Notes under the pieces: generated by a model
Databases searched by the model: none
The model's input: the letters and a program-made list of their open reading frames with translations, nothing else
Told to the model about the DNA's origin: nothing
Origin: Bog-756 sp963738545
GTDB taxonomy: Bacteria; Actinomycetota; Acidimicrobiia; Acidimicrobiales; RAAP-2
Direction: 5' to 3'
DNA length: 64,000 nt
Assembly: GCA_963738545.1 (NCBI GenBank)
Contig: CAVTXA010000007.1
Location: 806,001-870,000 of the forward strand
Part shown: one piece after another, positions 30,943 through 41,021 of the stretch
Layout of the letters: the number at the start of each line of letters is the position of its first letter
Numbering within the stretch: the first letter of the stretch is position 1
Made by a program: the position numbers and the translations under genes

Positions 30943-32412
30943 TCACAGTCGTGGCCATGCAACCGATTTGCCTTCGAGATACTGTTCGAAACCGTCGCTC
31001 CCGTTTTGGCGACCGACTCCGCTTTGCTTGTAGCCACCAAATGGCATATCTGGGCCGTACGTATTACCGCCATTTACGCTGACCGACCCGGTTCGGATCC
31101 GCCTCGTCACCTCAAGTGCGCGATCTGTCGAACTCGACCACACTCCCCCAGCCAGCCCATAGTGACTGTCGTTGGCGATACGGACGGCGTCGTCGTCATC
31201 GTCAAATGGGATGGCCACCAGGACGGGGCCGAAGATCTCCTCCCGGGCGATGGTCATCGAGTTGTCTACATCAGTGAAGAGGGTGGGCTCGAGGTACCAC
31301 CCAACAGGAAGATGCTCTGGGCGTTTACCCCCTAGAGCGAGTGTTGCCCCTTCCTCAATGCCCTTGTGAATGTAACCGAGGACCCGTTCTCGTTGTTTGG
31401 CGGACACAAGGGGGCCCATCAGCACGTCAGGCCGCTGCGGATCGCCGTAGGGTACGGCCGCCAGCATTCCCTTAAGAATCTCGACCCCCTCCGCATAGCG
31501 GGAGCGAGGAAGCAGCATACGGGTCTGAATCGCGCAGCCCTGCCCAGCATGGAAGCACACGGCCAGGCCGGCCATCAGGGCTTCTCCGAAGTCGGCGTCG
31601 TCAAGAACAAGTGTCGCCGACTTCCCGCCGAGCTCAAGAAAGAGCCGCTTCATGGTCTCGGCACCCCGTTCCATGATCCGCTTACCCACCGCGGTCGATC
31701 CGGTGAACGAGATGAGGTCGACCGCCGGTGAGAGTGTCAACGCCTCGCCGACCATGTGGTCGGACGAGGTCACCACGTTGAACACCCCGGCCGGTATGTC
31801 AGTGCGCTCTGCGACGAGACGGGCCAAGCGCGTTGCATTGAACGGAGTGTCCGGTGCCGGTTTGAGTACCACGGTGTTACCGGTAGCCAGAGCCTGGCCG
31901 ACCTTGTTCAGGATGACCTCGAGGGGAAAGTTCCAGGGGGTTATGGCCCCCACGACTCCGGCCGGTTCCCTCCAGATTTGCCTGGCGTTGGGGCGGCCCA
32001 AATGGTCGGCAATGTCCGGGAGATCGGTCGTCCAGGGGAACTCATCGATGTGCTTTGCGGGCCAGCGAATAGCATCTTGTACCGGGCTGTCGAGCTGGGG
32101 GCCATGTGTTGTCATTCGCGGGCAACCCACCTCAAGGATCAGTTCCTCGCGAAATGCCTCTTGTTCGGCTTCGAGTGCTTCTTGCAATTCTTCGAGACAG
32201 CGCTGACGGAATTTGCGGTCTGTCGACCACTCCGTTTCATCAAACGCGCGACGCGCCGCTCCTATGGCCCGGTGCATCTCTGCGGCTGAACCGTCGGCGA
32301 CCTGTCCGATTACTTCTTCAGTCGCAGGGTTGATGTTGTCGAAAGTCTTTCCCGAATCGGCAAGCACTAACTCACCGTCGATAAGCATCCGCATTTCACC
32401 TAGTCCTGTCAT
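30943..32412 (-). CDS. Aldehyde dehydrogenase family protein
   Basis: 489 residues. VGAITPWNFPLEVILNKVGQ (substrate/NAD channel), FTGSTAVGKRIMERGAETMK (NAD binding), LELGGKSATLVLDDADF (general base Glu) and FHAGQGCAIQTRMLLPRS with nucleophile Cys, then EEIFGPVL. NAD(P)-linked oxidation of an aldehyde to acid. It lies 25 bp after the SDR gene and 16 bp before the P450 gene, so an SDR-ALDH-P450 unit is likely. Confidence 0.95.
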   Translation of the reverse strand: MTGLGEMRMLIDGELVLADSGKTFDNINPATEEVIGQVADGSAAEMHRAIGAARRAFDETEWSTDRKFRQRCLEELQEALEAEQEAFREELILEVGCPRMTTHGPQLDSPVQDAIRWPAKHIDEFPWTTDLPDIADHLGRPNARQIWREPAGVVGAITPWNFPLEVILNKVGQALATGNTVVLKPAPDTPFNATRLARLVAERTDIPAGVFNVVTSSDHMVGEALTLSPAVDLISFTGSTAVGKRIMERGAETMKRLFLELGGKSATLVLDDADFGEALMAGLAVCFHAGQGCAIQTRMLLPRSRYAEGVEILKGMLAAVPYGDPQRPDVLMGPLVSAKQRERVLGYIHKGIEEGATLALGGKRPEHLPVGWYLEPTLFTDVDNSMTIAREEIFGPVLVAIPFDDDDDAVRIANDSHYGLAGGVWSSSTDRALEVTRRIRTGSVSVNGGNTYGPDMPFGGYKQSGVGRQNGSDGFEQYLEGKSVAWPRL

Positions 32413-32437
32413 TCGTAGATCTCCTTTTCTCTAGGGC

Positions 32438-33193
32438 CTAGAGCGGCCGTCGTGGGGTAATGGCAACTGACGGGATGGTTGCCGAAGATCCGCTGCGCAA
32501 GATCGAGTCGACAGCACTCACAAAGTGGTCGATCTCCATCAACTTGTCAGTAAGCAGTCCGCGCTCGGTCCAGACAGGAAACATCTCTGCCGCCAACTCC
32601 ATGTCCCAAGATGCGGTGAATTGGGAGGTTCCATCGCCCTCTCCGCCCGTGCACTCGCCGACGATCAGGCGCGTGAACCCGATCTCCGGGTGCTCCGCTC
32701 GCCAGGCTTCGACCAGCTTGTCAAGGGCCGCCTTCGTGACGGTGTACGAAGCTAAGCCAGGCCATGGTGCCGTCAACGACGCGCTGAGCGACGACAGGTA
32801 GGCGACCATGCCCCCAGACGATCTCAGGTGCGGAAGTGCCGCCGCGGTAATCTGTGATGCGCCGACCACATTCGTGGCAAACACCCGGTGCCAGGTAGCA
32901 GCGTCGAGGTCTTCGATGCGTCGCAGTTCGCCCATTCCCGCCGAGACGACGACCGCGTCGATTCCGCCGAGGCCCTCTCCTGCCTGATCGATGGCCTTGC
33001 GGCACGAGTCCGCATTCGTAACGTCGCACTGGATAGCCAACGTCCCCGAGCCCGCTTCGACTGCTGCCTCGTTGAGCATCGACTCCCTCCTGGCGAGGAG
33101 AGCCACACTTGCTCCCTTCTGTCTCAAGCCGACTCCGAGGCAACGGCCCAGCCCACTCGACGCACCTACGACCACGACTCGAAGATCGCTCAT
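32438..33193 (-). CDS. Short-chain dehydrogenase/reductase
   Basis: 251 residues. MSDLRVVVVGASSGLGRCLG (G-x-x-x-G-x-G), VSAGMGELRR in place of NNAG, active site YTVTKAALDKLVEAWR (Y-x-x-x-K) with Ser in AYLSSLSASL. The C-terminus is unusual for the family (VGECTGGEGDGTSQFTASWD). Start at the ATG at 33193. Probably oxidises an alcohol in the same pathway as the ALDH and P450 that follow. Confidence 0.88.
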   Translation of the reverse strand: MSDLRVVVVGASSGLGRCLGVGLRQKGASVALLARRESMLNEAAVEAGSGTLAIQCDVTNADSCRKAIDQAGEGLGGIDAVVVSAGMGELRRIEDLDAATWHRVFATNVVGASQITAAALPHLRSSGGMVAYLSSLSASLTAPWPGLASYTVTKAALDKLVEAWRAEHPEIGFTRLIVGECTGGEGDGTSQFTASWDMELAAEMFPVWTERGLLTDKLMEIDHFVSAVDSILRSGSSATIPSVAITPRRPL

Positions 33194-33349
33194 GACAGGC
33201 CACTCAGACGGCACGGCGCTGGGCTGGAGTTGAAAGCGACGGGCTTTTGGTTCATCGACAAAGTGATCTCCTCGTTGTAGTGATGCACTCGTGGGACTTG
33301 CGATGAGCGTCGCGGAAGCTCGCTCATGTCCACCTCGCTCCCAATCCGA

Positions 33350-34582
33350 TCAAGCAACAATGCCCCGCACTCGAAGATCGAGGATGGCATCCCAGTCGAG
33401 CCCGATCTCCTGCAGGATTTCATCACCGTGCTCGTTGAACTCGGGTGCACGTCGAGGTACGGCCGGTAGTTCATCGAACTGGACGGGCGCGGCAACAAGC
33501 CGAAAAGGAACTCCGGTGGCCGTCTGGCAGTCTTGAAGGTAGCCATTCGCAGCGGACTGAGGATCAGCGGCGGCTTCGAGTGTGTTTTGGACGATTGCCC
33601 ACTGACCAATGAACGGCTCGAGGCGCCGCCGCCACTCATCGACCGGTGCCTGGGCAAACGCCTCAGTGAGACGAGCGGCAGCCTCTTGGTGGTTGGCCAA
33701 GAGAGCATCATTGTCGGCGAACCGTGGATCCGCGCCGAGATCGGGCATGCGCAGTATTTCGCAAAGCGGAGCCCAGTACTTTGCCGCCTGCAGACACGTC
33801 AGAGCGACACCATGTCCGTCACTCGACTGATACGTCCCTACCAGCGGATTCCTGGAGAGCTCTTCCTGGGGGGGAACAGACCAGGGCTGATTCAGGAGTA
33901 GCGAGAGCGCAATCGCCTGGCCCATGGCCCACATTCCGGTGCCCAAGAGCGAAACGTCAACCGTGGTGGCCTCCCCGGTACGCTCTCGATGGAACAGTGC
34001 ACTGGTGATGCCTCCAGCTAGGGCCATCGCCCCGATCGAATCACCGAATCCGGGGCCCGGCGGAGGTGGATTCAAAGAGCCATACTCTGGCCGCGTGGTG
34101 CCCGTAGCCACTCCCGATCGTGCCCAAAAGGCCAGCGAGTCGTAGGAACCCTTGTCAGCGTCGGGCCCGCGCTCACCTTGGCCTGTCCCCCGTACGTAGA
34201 TGATCTTGGGATTGGCTGCCCGAATCTGCTCGAGCTCAATACCCAGCTTGGCCCGTACGCTCGGTAGCTTGTTCGTCAGGAAGACATCGGCAGTCTTTGC
34301 GATCTCGTAGAGGAGATCGACCCCGTCCGACGATGTGAGGTCGACACCCAGGCTCCGCTTGCCCCGGTTCGAGTGCTCGAGCAGAGCGTGGACTCCACCG
34401 CCCACCGCAGCCATTCCGGTCGACGCGAGACCACGCATCGCGTCTCCCCTCTCGACGTGCTCGATCTTGATGACGTCTGCACCCCAGTCAGCGAGGAGGG
34501 CAGATGACGCCGGAACAAAAGTGTGTTCTGCCACTTCCAGGATGCGTACGCCTTGCAGTGTCGCAGTCAATCGATCCCCCAC
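33350..34582 (-). CDS. Class III CoA-transferase (CaiB/BaiF family)
   Basis: 410 residues. GVRILEVAEHTFVPASSALL, then ADWGADVIKIEHVERGDAMR, GKRSLGVDLTSSDGVDLLYE and IYVRGTGQGERGPDADKGSY. The aspartate (YDSLAFW region) is the catalytic residue of this family, which swaps CoA between carboxylic acids through an acyl-anhydride intermediate. This offers ATP-free activation of the pathway acid. It has a divergent promoter with two operator-like sites toward the SMP-30 gene; the next gene on its strand is 156 bp away. Confidence 0.92.
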   Translation of the reverse strand: MGDRLTATLQGVRILEVAEHTFVPASSALLADWGADVIKIEHVERGDAMRGLASTGMAAVGGGVHALLEHSNRGKRSLGVDLTSSDGVDLLYEIAKTADVFLTNKLPSVRAKLGIELEQIRAANPKIIYVRGTGQGERGPDADKGSYDSLAFWARSGVATGTTRPEYGSLNPPPPGPGFGDSIGAMALAGGITSALFHRERTGEATTVDVSLLGTGMWAMGQAIALSLLLNQPWSVPPQEELSRNPLVGTYQSSDGHGVALTCLQAAKYWAPLCEILRMPDLGADPRFADNDALLANHQEAAARLTEAFAQAPVDEWRRRLEPFIGQWAIVQNTLEAAADPQSAANGYLQDCQTATGVPFRLVAAPVQFDELPAVPRRAPEFNEHGDEILQEIGLDWDAILDLRVRGIVA

Positions 34583-34593
34583 AAGATAGTGAT

Positions 34594-34605
34594 TTCGACG
34601 TCGAA
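34594..34605. promoter_or_regulatory. Operator-like palindrome just upstream of the CoA-transferase gene (site 4)
   Basis: TTCGACGTCGAA, a perfect 12 bp palindrome 12 bases before the ATG at 34582. It has the same GACGTCRA core as the other sites. Confidence 0.5.
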
Positions 34606-34639
34606 CTCTAACATGAGTCAGACCGGATTGGCTTTGAAT

Positions 34640-34655
34640 TTGAAGTTGACGTCAT
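34640..34655 (-). promoter_or_regulatory. Operator-like site 5
   Basis: TTGAAGTTGACGTCAT; reverse strand ATGACGTCAACTTCAA matches the consensus in nearly all positions. It lies between the divergent CoA-transferase and SMP-30 genes. Confidence 0.58.
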
Positions 34656-34777
34656 AAATAGTTACCATCGACAGTGGGAGTGTGTGCCCTCTCTGCGAAG
34701 CGTTGGGACCCATGCCAGTGCTCTCTGTACGTCGACGACTCCTCCACGGGACTGAGGTCCGAAGAAACCCCTCCTGA

Positions 34778-35632
34778 ATGGAGACACCTATGTCCGAAAC
34801 TCCGACTCCGCCAGCGCTACTAGCCGGTGATCTTGTGTTCGGCGAAGGACCACGCTGGCACGATGATCGATTGTGGTTTTCGGACATGCACGGCGAGGCG
34901 GTATCGACAGTCACCTTGGCCGGAGAGCGCGAGCTGGTGGTTGAGATGCCAGGCCGGCGGCCATCAGGCCTGGGCTTCCTCCCCGACGGGGATCTGCTCA
35001 TCGTGTCGATGCTCGACCGCCAGATCCTGCGTTGGAACGGCTCCGAGCTGGCTCTCCATGCCGACCTAAGCAGTCTGGTGGCCACCGGCTGCAACGACAT
35101 GGTCGTCGATCGTTCCGGACGAGCCTACGTCGGCTCGTTCCCTGATCCCTCATCTCCCGAAGGGCCGATTATCTTGGTGGAAGTCGATGGAACCCCTCGG
35201 GCGGTTGCCAACGTCGTATTTCCCAACGGGTCGGTCATCACACCCGACGGCAGACAATTCATTGTCGCCGAATCCCTGGGCAGACGGCTCACGGCATTCG
35301 ACATTCAACCTGACGGATCTCTCACGAACCGAAGGCTCTACGCCGACTGTCCTGGCCGAGGACCAGACGGAATCTGCCTAGACGAGGACGGCGCTGTATG
35401 GACGGCCATGCCACTCGCCAGAGTGTTTGAGCGGATTCTCCCCGGGGGCGATGTCACCGATTCGATTTCCATCGACGGGCGGATGGCCATTGCTTGCGCC
35501 CTAGGAGGCCCTGACCGTAAGACATTATTCCTTCTTTCAGCCAACGACCATGCACCAGAAGCGCTACGAGGAACCCGCGAGAGTTCTATTCACACTGCTC
35601 GGGTGGCGGTCGGCGGGGCGGGTATCCCCTGA
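34778..35632 (+). CDS. SMP-30/gluconolactonase family protein
   Basis: 284 residues. Six-bladed propeller signatures: the metal-ligand glutamate in LVFGEGPRWHDDRLWFSDMH, asparagine in ATGCNDMVVDRSGRAYVGS, and aspartate in GRGPDGICLDEDGAVW. The family hydrolyses lactones (gluconolactone and others) using a divalent cation. Start ATG 34778 or 34790. It may open a lactone in the pathway. It is divergent from the CoA-transferase gene. Confidence 0.9.
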   Translation: METPMSETPTPPALLAGDLVFGEGPRWHDDRLWFSDMHGEAVSTVTLAGERELVVEMPGRRPSGLGFLPDGDLLIVSMLDRQILRWNGSELALHADLSSLVATGCNDMVVDRSGRAYVGSFPDPSSPEGPIILVEVDGTPRAVANVVFPNGSVITPDGRQFIVAESLGRRLTAFDIQPDGSLTNRRLYADCPGRGPDGICLDEDGAVWTAMPLARVFERILPGGDVTDSISIDGRMAIACALGGPDRKTLFLLSANDHAPEALRGTRESSIHTARVAVGGAGIP

Positions 35633-35841
35633 TCTGGCGAGCGGAAGTGAGGACCGCAGTCCCATCGTGGCCAGAAGAACTAGGGGTAGTCTCGGCGACC
35701 GAATCCCCCATAGCTCAGTTGACGCGGCATACCGACAACGCCTAGGCGGGCTAGTGCGCCGTTGCTCTCTGGCTGTCCACGGCAGTTCGTTTCTGCCGGT
35801 AACGACCCGTGTTCCAACACTCCCGAGCAAGGCGAGAGTTC

Positions 35842-36657
35842 CTACTGGCCCATCCTGGGGATCTGAGCCGCAGAGTTTGCGGTGACGTCAGAAGTGGCAA
35901 CGTGGGTCTCCGCGGAGGGACCGGAGCCCAAGAACACGGCACGCGCAATGTCATCACGTTCGATCAGATCGCGCGTCAATCCCTCGAAGCGCACTTGACC
36001 CTTCTCCAAAAAGACAGCCCGTTCACAGATCTCGGCCGCAATGTTCAGGCTCTGTTCGACCACGATCATGGTGACACCCGTGGCTCGAACGCGACGAACC
36101 ACTTCGAGCAGTTCCCCGACCACCACGGGCGCCAAGCCGAGTGACAGTTCGTCGATGCAAAGCACCTTGGGGTCGAGCAAAAGAGCCTTGGCGACCGCTA
36201 CCTGCTGTTGCTCACCTCCTGAAAGGTTCCCTGCTTTCTGCCGACGACGCGCCGCCAGGGCCGGAAATGTGTCGTACACCAGTTCTCGACGCTCATGCTG
36301 ACGAGACCGATCGAGACGAGAGGTGAGCGCCTGCATCTCCAAATTCTCGTCCACTGTCATATCGGCGAAAACGCCTCGACCTCCGACGACCACCAGTAAC
36401 CCCCGGATCGCCAATCGCTCTGCCGGAATGCCAGTTATGTCGTCACCGAAATAGCTGACCGTTCCGGCCGACGGCTTCTCCAATCCAGAAATGGCTCGGA
36501 GAAGCGTGGACTTGCCGGCCCCATTGGTACCGAGCAAAGCCAATGTCTCGCCTTGACCAACCTCCAGCGATACATCGAACAGCACCTGTAGCTGCCCGTA
36601 GGAGAAGTCGATGCCGGAGACCCGGAGGGCCGGGGGGAGGTTCCCCGCTTCGCTCAC
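35842..36657 (-). CDS. LivF-type ATPase of the Liv-like ABC transporter
   Basis: 271 residues. Walker A LLGTNGAGKSTLLRAISGLE, signature NLSGGEQQQVAVAKALLLDP, Walker B VLCIDELSLGLAPVVVGELL, then VEQSLNIAAEI. This is the second ATPase of a branched-chain amino acid-type (HAAT) transporter. The start is the GTG at 36657, which overlaps the stop of the upstream binding-protein gene by 4 bases (GTGA); a frame from 36705 is also open. Confidence 0.9.
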   Translation of the reverse strand: MSEAGNLPPALRVSGIDFSYGQLQVLFDVSLEVGQGETLALLGTNGAGKSTLLRAISGLEKPSAGTVSYFGDDITGIPAERLAIRGLLVVVGGRGVFADMTVDENLEMQALTSRLDRSRQHERRELVYDTFPALAARRRQKAGNLSGGEQQQVAVAKALLLDPKVLCIDELSLGLAPVVVGELLEVVRRVRATGVTMIVVEQSLNIAAEICERAVFLEKGQVRFEGLTRDLIERDDIARAVFLGSGPSAETHVATSDVTANSAAQIPRMGQ

Positions 36658-38057
36658 TTTTGCGGTGTGTTCCAGGTCGGGTTGGGGATATGCCAGCACT
36701 GACATGACGCCACATAAGTGGCGATCCGCCAGTAGCTCACGCCGTACGGCGCACCCTTAGGAGCCGCCGCGTAGTTGACCGGTGCATACGGATATGAGTA
36801 TTGAAGGCTCCCGATCTTGTGCACGGCCGTCACTAGCTTGCTGCTCTGCAATGACGTTGAATGATTCAACAGGCCCTGCAGGTACCACAGGTAATCGCAG
36901 GCGACGCCGCCGTAGCCGTCAGCCTGCTTGTATACGTTAGGCAGGTTGGCCGCCGCAAAAATGGCATTGCACTTCGCTGTCCCTGACGTCGCCTTGTAGC
37001 CCGGCGTCGTCTGCTCGCCGTACGCCTGGGTAACCGCGTTGACGCCTCCATTGAGATTACCGGGGTTCGCCGCATCTGCCCCAGAAAAGCCTCCCACGAT
37101 GATCTCGCTGTTGTTGAGTGTGTACTTGGGCTTGTACTTCTGTTGAGCAGCCACTTGTGTGAAGACATTGGGAGCAGCCCCTGCCTGAGCGTCTGCCACG
37201 TTGCTAACGCCGGCATTCTTGAACGAGAGCACCGCCTGTTCCATGGCCGCCGGGGTGAAGACCTGGCCGGCCGGACATCCCAGATTGAACCAAACGATCT
37301 TGCTGCTTGGGACGCCTGCCTCCTTGAGCGCTGAGCGCTCTGCCTGCACCAAGCCCTGGCTGCAGGTGTCGTAGAGCACGCCAAGCTTCTTGAATCCCTT
37401 AGCTGCGCTGTAGTAACCCGACTTAGCAAGACCCAAGACACTGGTGCGGATGGTCTCAGTCGGTACATCTGTGGCCGACAGGTAATACGGATAGTACTTG
37501 GTGAGTTCGTCCGGGGTGAAGTAGGTCGAGATCATCGGGATCTTGGCCTGTGCAATGCAGCTGCTCGCATTGACGTCCGAAAGTGCCCCTTCATCGAGTA
37601 CGGCAAAGGGCTTGCTAGCAGCAATGGTCAGACATGACTGCTGGGCTCCGGCGGCGTCAATCGGGTTGACGTTGTAGAACTTCAGCTCGAGCTTGCGGCA
37701 GCCGGCTCCACCATTAGAGTTGATGTTCTTTGCCACAAGGTTCCAGTACTGCTCCTGCTGCTGAGGAGAAGGCACCCCGACCGTGGCGTTCGAAAGGGAG
37801 CTCCCTGTGATATCAACCACGGTGACCGCCGCGGTGACCTGGGTTGCCGTCGCACCGGGGGCGGTGCCCGTAGGGCACGGTGTCTTGGTGGCGGCGAGCT
37901 GCGCCGATTGACTCCCTGTGCCAGTGACTGCAGCCGCGCCGGCGGGAGTCGACAAGGAATAGCTGCTCATAGCAACTGCTAGGAGCAGGCAGACGCCGAT
38001 CGGTGCGGCCGCAGTTCGCCATACCCCTGACGACCTCACCTGCGTTACCCATTTCAT
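36654..38057 (-). CDS. Periplasmic-type substrate-binding protein of a Liv-like ABC transporter (paralogue 2)
   Basis: 467 residues. Signal segment TAAAPIGVCLLLAVAMSSYS. The body is the same as the proteins at 21604 and 42290: VVDITGSSLSNATVGVPSPQ, YNVNPIDAAGAQQSCLTIAA, LAKSGYYSAAKGFKKLGVLY, YKQADGYGGVACDYLWYLQG and the end CQCWHIPNP. This copy is inside the transporter operon, 48 bp after the permease fusion and overlapping livF, so it is probably the main binding subunit. Confidence 0.88.
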   Translation of the reverse strand: MKWVTQVRSSGVWRTAAAPIGVCLLLAVAMSSYSLSTPAGAAAVTGTGSQSAQLAATKTPCPTGTAPGATATQVTAAVTVVDITGSSLSNATVGVPSPQQQEQYWNLVAKNINSNGGAGCRKLELKFYNVNPIDAAGAQQSCLTIAASKPFAVLDEGALSDVNASSCIAQAKIPMISTYFTPDELTKYYPYYLSATDVPTETIRTSVLGLAKSGYYSAAKGFKKLGVLYDTCSQGLVQAERSALKEAGVPSSKIVWFNLGCPAGQVFTPAAMEQAVLSFKNAGVSNVADAQAGAAPNVFTQVAAQQKYKPKYTLNNSEIIVGGFSGADAANPGNLNGGVNAVTQAYGEQTTPGYKATSGTAKCNAIFAAANLPNVYKQADGYGGVACDYLWYLQGLLNHSTSLQSSKLVTAVHKIGSLQYSYPYAPVNYAAAPKGAPYGVSYWRIATYVASCQCWHIPNPTWNTPQK

Positions 38058-38105
38058 GTGGATTCCTCCTTGATGGACCCTGCAATCAGCACAGGACTTG
38101 TTGGT

Positions 38106-41021
38106 TTAGACGGTGGTGCGAAGCCCAGACCGGCTGATAGCCGTTGGATCGGTGCCCAGGTAGCTGGCGATGACGAGAGGGTCGTTGCGCACCTCGGCCG
38201 GAGTGCCCGTCGCGATGACCCTTCCGGACTCCATGGCGTACACCCGATCACACAGTCCCATGAGCATCGGCATATCGTGCTCGATGACCAAGATCGAGCA
38301 GGCCAACTCGTCCCGTATGCGACGTACCAAAGGAGAGAAGGCTTCCGACTCACGCTGAGCTACGCCTGCGGTCGGTTCGTCGAGGAGCAGGAGACGGGGC
38401 TCCACCGCCACCTGTGCGGCGAGATCGCAGATCCGACGCATTCCCGTGGACAGCTCTGAGGTCAGCGCATCAGCCCACGGGCCAAGTCCAAAAGATTCCA
38501 CGATCTCAAGCGCCCGTAAACGACTGCTCCGCTCCGCCTTGCGCACCCAAGGAGCACTGACCATCGCCGGCAACGTATGGATTCTGGCTTGCCTAGCCGT
38601 CGCCACCTGGATCGTCTCCGTCACGGTAAGTCCGGCGAAAAGGGAGGCGTCCTGAAAGCTCCGTGCCAACCCGTAGCGCGCCCGTACGTGGGGCGGCCGG
38701 CCGGCCACCTCGTGGCCGAACAACTGCACCGAGCCACGATCAGGGCGTAACACCCCACTGATGACATTCATCAGCGTCGTCTTGCCGGCTCCGTTCGGGC
38801 CGATCAGGCCAACGATTTCCCCAGCACCAACAGAGATTGCCGCTCCACTGAGGGCGGCAATCCCACCAAAGTGAACGGCCAGATCTTCGACCACCAGGGG
38901 TTGGGATCCCATAACAGGATCCGTTGTTCTGTGCCTGGCTTTCCGGGAACCCTCGTCCTCTACGCTGCCGTTTGAGAGACCGCCCACTGCCGGCTGGGCA
39001 TGGATGAACGAAGGCAGCGACACGCTGTCGGTGATGACCGCGTCGGGCACTGCCGTGATGCTCTCCGAAGTTGAATCGTCGACAGAATCCACCTTGGCCG
39101 CCTTCCGGTTCAGGTAGGCCTGCCATGAATCCTGGACCTTGCCCGCGATCCCGTTGGGGAAGCCATGCATTGCCCCAATCACGCCGAGGCCTCCCAGGAG
39201 CAAGAGAAATCCCACGTTCTGCCCGAAGGAGCCGAAGAGACCGGCGACATGGGGTCCCACAAAGAACGTGCTCATGTAGAGCAACACTGCCGCTGCCACC
39301 GCTCCGCCCAGAGACCCGAGACCACCGATGACGGGAATGGCGAGGATGGCAATCGAGACGTCTGCTGGGAACTGTGTCGGTTCCACGCTCTGCCAAGAGA
39401 CCGCCCAAATGACTCCGGCCGAAGCCGCAACGAATCCGGACAGAGCCAAGACTCGTAGCTTGACCACAGACGGTTTGATCCCGAAGGCAGCGCTAGCTCG
39501 TTCGTTGTCCCGAACCGCGATGACCACTCGTCCCACCGATGATCGACGAAGTGCGCCGGCCGCAGCCAATGTCAAAACGAGCACGACTAGGGCCACGTAG
39601 TAGAGGTTGAGCTGCGACCCGATTGCCCCCATGCCGGGCAGGATAGGTGGGAGTTGAACGGGGGTGGCGTCGGGGGTCGCTCCTCCCACCCAAGACTGCA
39701 AATACAGCCAGTCCGGCGCGATCACCGCCAGACCCAGGGTCACTACCGCCAACATCAGACCAGGCACCCGGAGAGCCGGCAACCCGATGGCGACCATGAC
39801 GGCTGCGCCGATCAGGCCGGTGACTACAAACAGCTCCACGAGGCTCCAGCCCTCTCCTGCCCAACGTGCCGTGAAGTAGGCGGCGATCCCGACCAGAGCG
39901 AATTGGCCCAAGCTGACCTGACCGGCCCAGCCCACCAGCATGGTCAACGACACCCCCACTAGGGCGTAGACAAGCACAAGCACCAAGAGAAATTGGTTGC
40001 TCCGGAAATAGGGCAGCAGTGGGAACACGACGGCAACCACTAGCGCCACCCCGATGAGCCATTTCACTCCGTGCCGCAAAATCAACGAGTCTCGCAAAGG
40101 CTCCGGCACCCTGAGGCCCGGCCGCTCGGGCACGGCCGCCCCTTCGACGGCAAACGCTCGGCCAATCGCCGTTCCACGGAACAAGGTGACCAGCAAGATC
40201 ACTCCGAACACGGCCAACTCTGCCGTGCCGGCATTGTTCGTCTGGGCTACCACAATCTGATACACCAAACCCAGGCCGAGTCCACCAGCGACTGCGATGG
40301 GGAAGGAGACAAACGCGCCAAACGCTGCTGCTCCAAGGGTCAACATCAACAGGTAAGGGCCGGAGGCTTCCGCGTTGAAGGAGGTAGTGGTTGGGCCGTT
40401 CAAGACGGCTGCAAACGCCGACAGTCCACCGGCGATCCCCCAAGTGATGAGGCTCACCCGGTTGACCGAGATCCCGCACAAGCGAGCAGCGTCCGGATTT
40501 CCAGCAGCAGCCCGAATCTGCTTGCCGATCGACGTGAGCTCCAAAAACACCGTCAACGCCACGAGAAGCAGCGGCACGGCGATCATGGTCAGCACTGACA
40601 TCCCATTCAGGACCACGCCACCGATCTGAAGTTGCGAGTTGAATGGCTGAGGAAATCCGGCCTGCGAGGTCGGAGTCAACCCCGGAATGAACGTCAACGC
40701 GAGGAGAACTTGGCTCACCCCAATGGTGAGGATCAAGAGCCTTACCGGTGCTTTGGACTTTCGCCGGACTGGTCCCACCATGAAGCGCTCCACGACAAGC
40801 CCGGTGACGATTCCGACACCAAGGCACCCGATGAACGACAACCACCAATTCCAATGCCAGTCGTTCACCACCTTTAGCAGCAACACTGCCGAGAGGACCC
40901 CCAGCTGCGCATGGGCCATGTTGAGAAATCGGTTGGCCTTGTACACCAACACAAAGCCCACGGCCAACAGACTGATGGTAAGTCCGTTGAGGACCCCCAA
41001 GACGATGGTGCCCCAATTCAC
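38106..41021 (-). CDS. LivH-LivM-LivG fusion: two permease domains and one ATPase in a single chain
   Basis: 971 residues. Domain 1 (about 1-290) is LivH: ISLLAVGFVLVYKANRFLNM, then PDAARLCGISVNRVSLITWG. Domain 2 (about 320-630) is LivM: LTMLVGWAGQVSLGQFALVG, then VIAVRDNERASAAFGI. Domain 3 (about 705-960) is LivG: Walker A VGLIGPNGAGKTTLMNVISG, signature SELSTGMRRICDLAAQ, Walker B LLLLDEPTAGVAQRE. The linker (631-700) is acidic and likely flexible. Fused LivM-LivG is known in actinobacteria; all three in one chain is rare in my experience. The long minus-strand frame has no internal break. With LivF and the binding protein it makes a complete importer. Confidence 0.9.
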   Translation of the reverse strand: MNWGTIVLGVLNGLTISLLAVGFVLVYKANRFLNMAHAQLGVLSAVLLLKVVNDWHWNWWLSFIGCLGVGIVTGLVVERFMVGPVRRKSKAPVRLLILTIGVSQVLLALTFIPGLTPTSQAGFPQPFNSQLQIGGVVLNGMSVLTMIAVPLLLVALTVFLELTSIGKQIRAAAGNPDAARLCGISVNRVSLITWGIAGGLSAFAAVLNGPTTTSFNAEASGPYLLMLTLGAAAFGAFVSFPIAVAGGLGLGLVYQIVVAQTNNAGTAELAVFGVILLVTLFRGTAIGRAFAVEGAAVPERPGLRVPEPLRDSLILRHGVKWLIGVALVVAVVFPLLPYFRSNQFLLVLVLVYALVGVSLTMLVGWAGQVSLGQFALVGIAAYFTARWAGEGWSLVELFVVTGLIGAAVMVAIGLPALRVPGLMLAVVTLGLAVIAPDWLYLQSWVGGATPDATPVQLPPILPGMGAIGSQLNLYYVALVVLVLTLAAAGALRRSSVGRVVIAVRDNERASAAFGIKPSVVKLRVLALSGFVAASAGVIWAVSWQSVEPTQFPADVSIAILAIPVIGGLGSLGGAVAAAVLLYMSTFFVGPHVAGLFGSFGQNVGFLLLLGGLGVIGAMHGFPNGIAGKVQDSWQAYLNRKAAKVDSVDDSTSESITAVPDAVITDSVSLPSFIHAQPAVGGLSNGSVEDEGSRKARHRTTDPVMGSQPLVVEDLAVHFGGIAALSGAAISVGAGEIVGLIGPNGAGKTTLMNVISGVLRPDRGSVQLFGHEVAGRPPHVRARYGLARSFQDASLFAGLTVTETIQVATARQARIHTLPAMVSAPWVRKAERSSRLRALEIVESFGLGPWADALTSELSTGMRRICDLAAQVAVEPRLLLLDEPTAGVAQRESEAFSPLVRRIRDELACSILVIEHDMPMLMGLCDRVYAMESGRVIATGTPAEVRNDPLVIASYLGTDPTAISRSGLRTTV

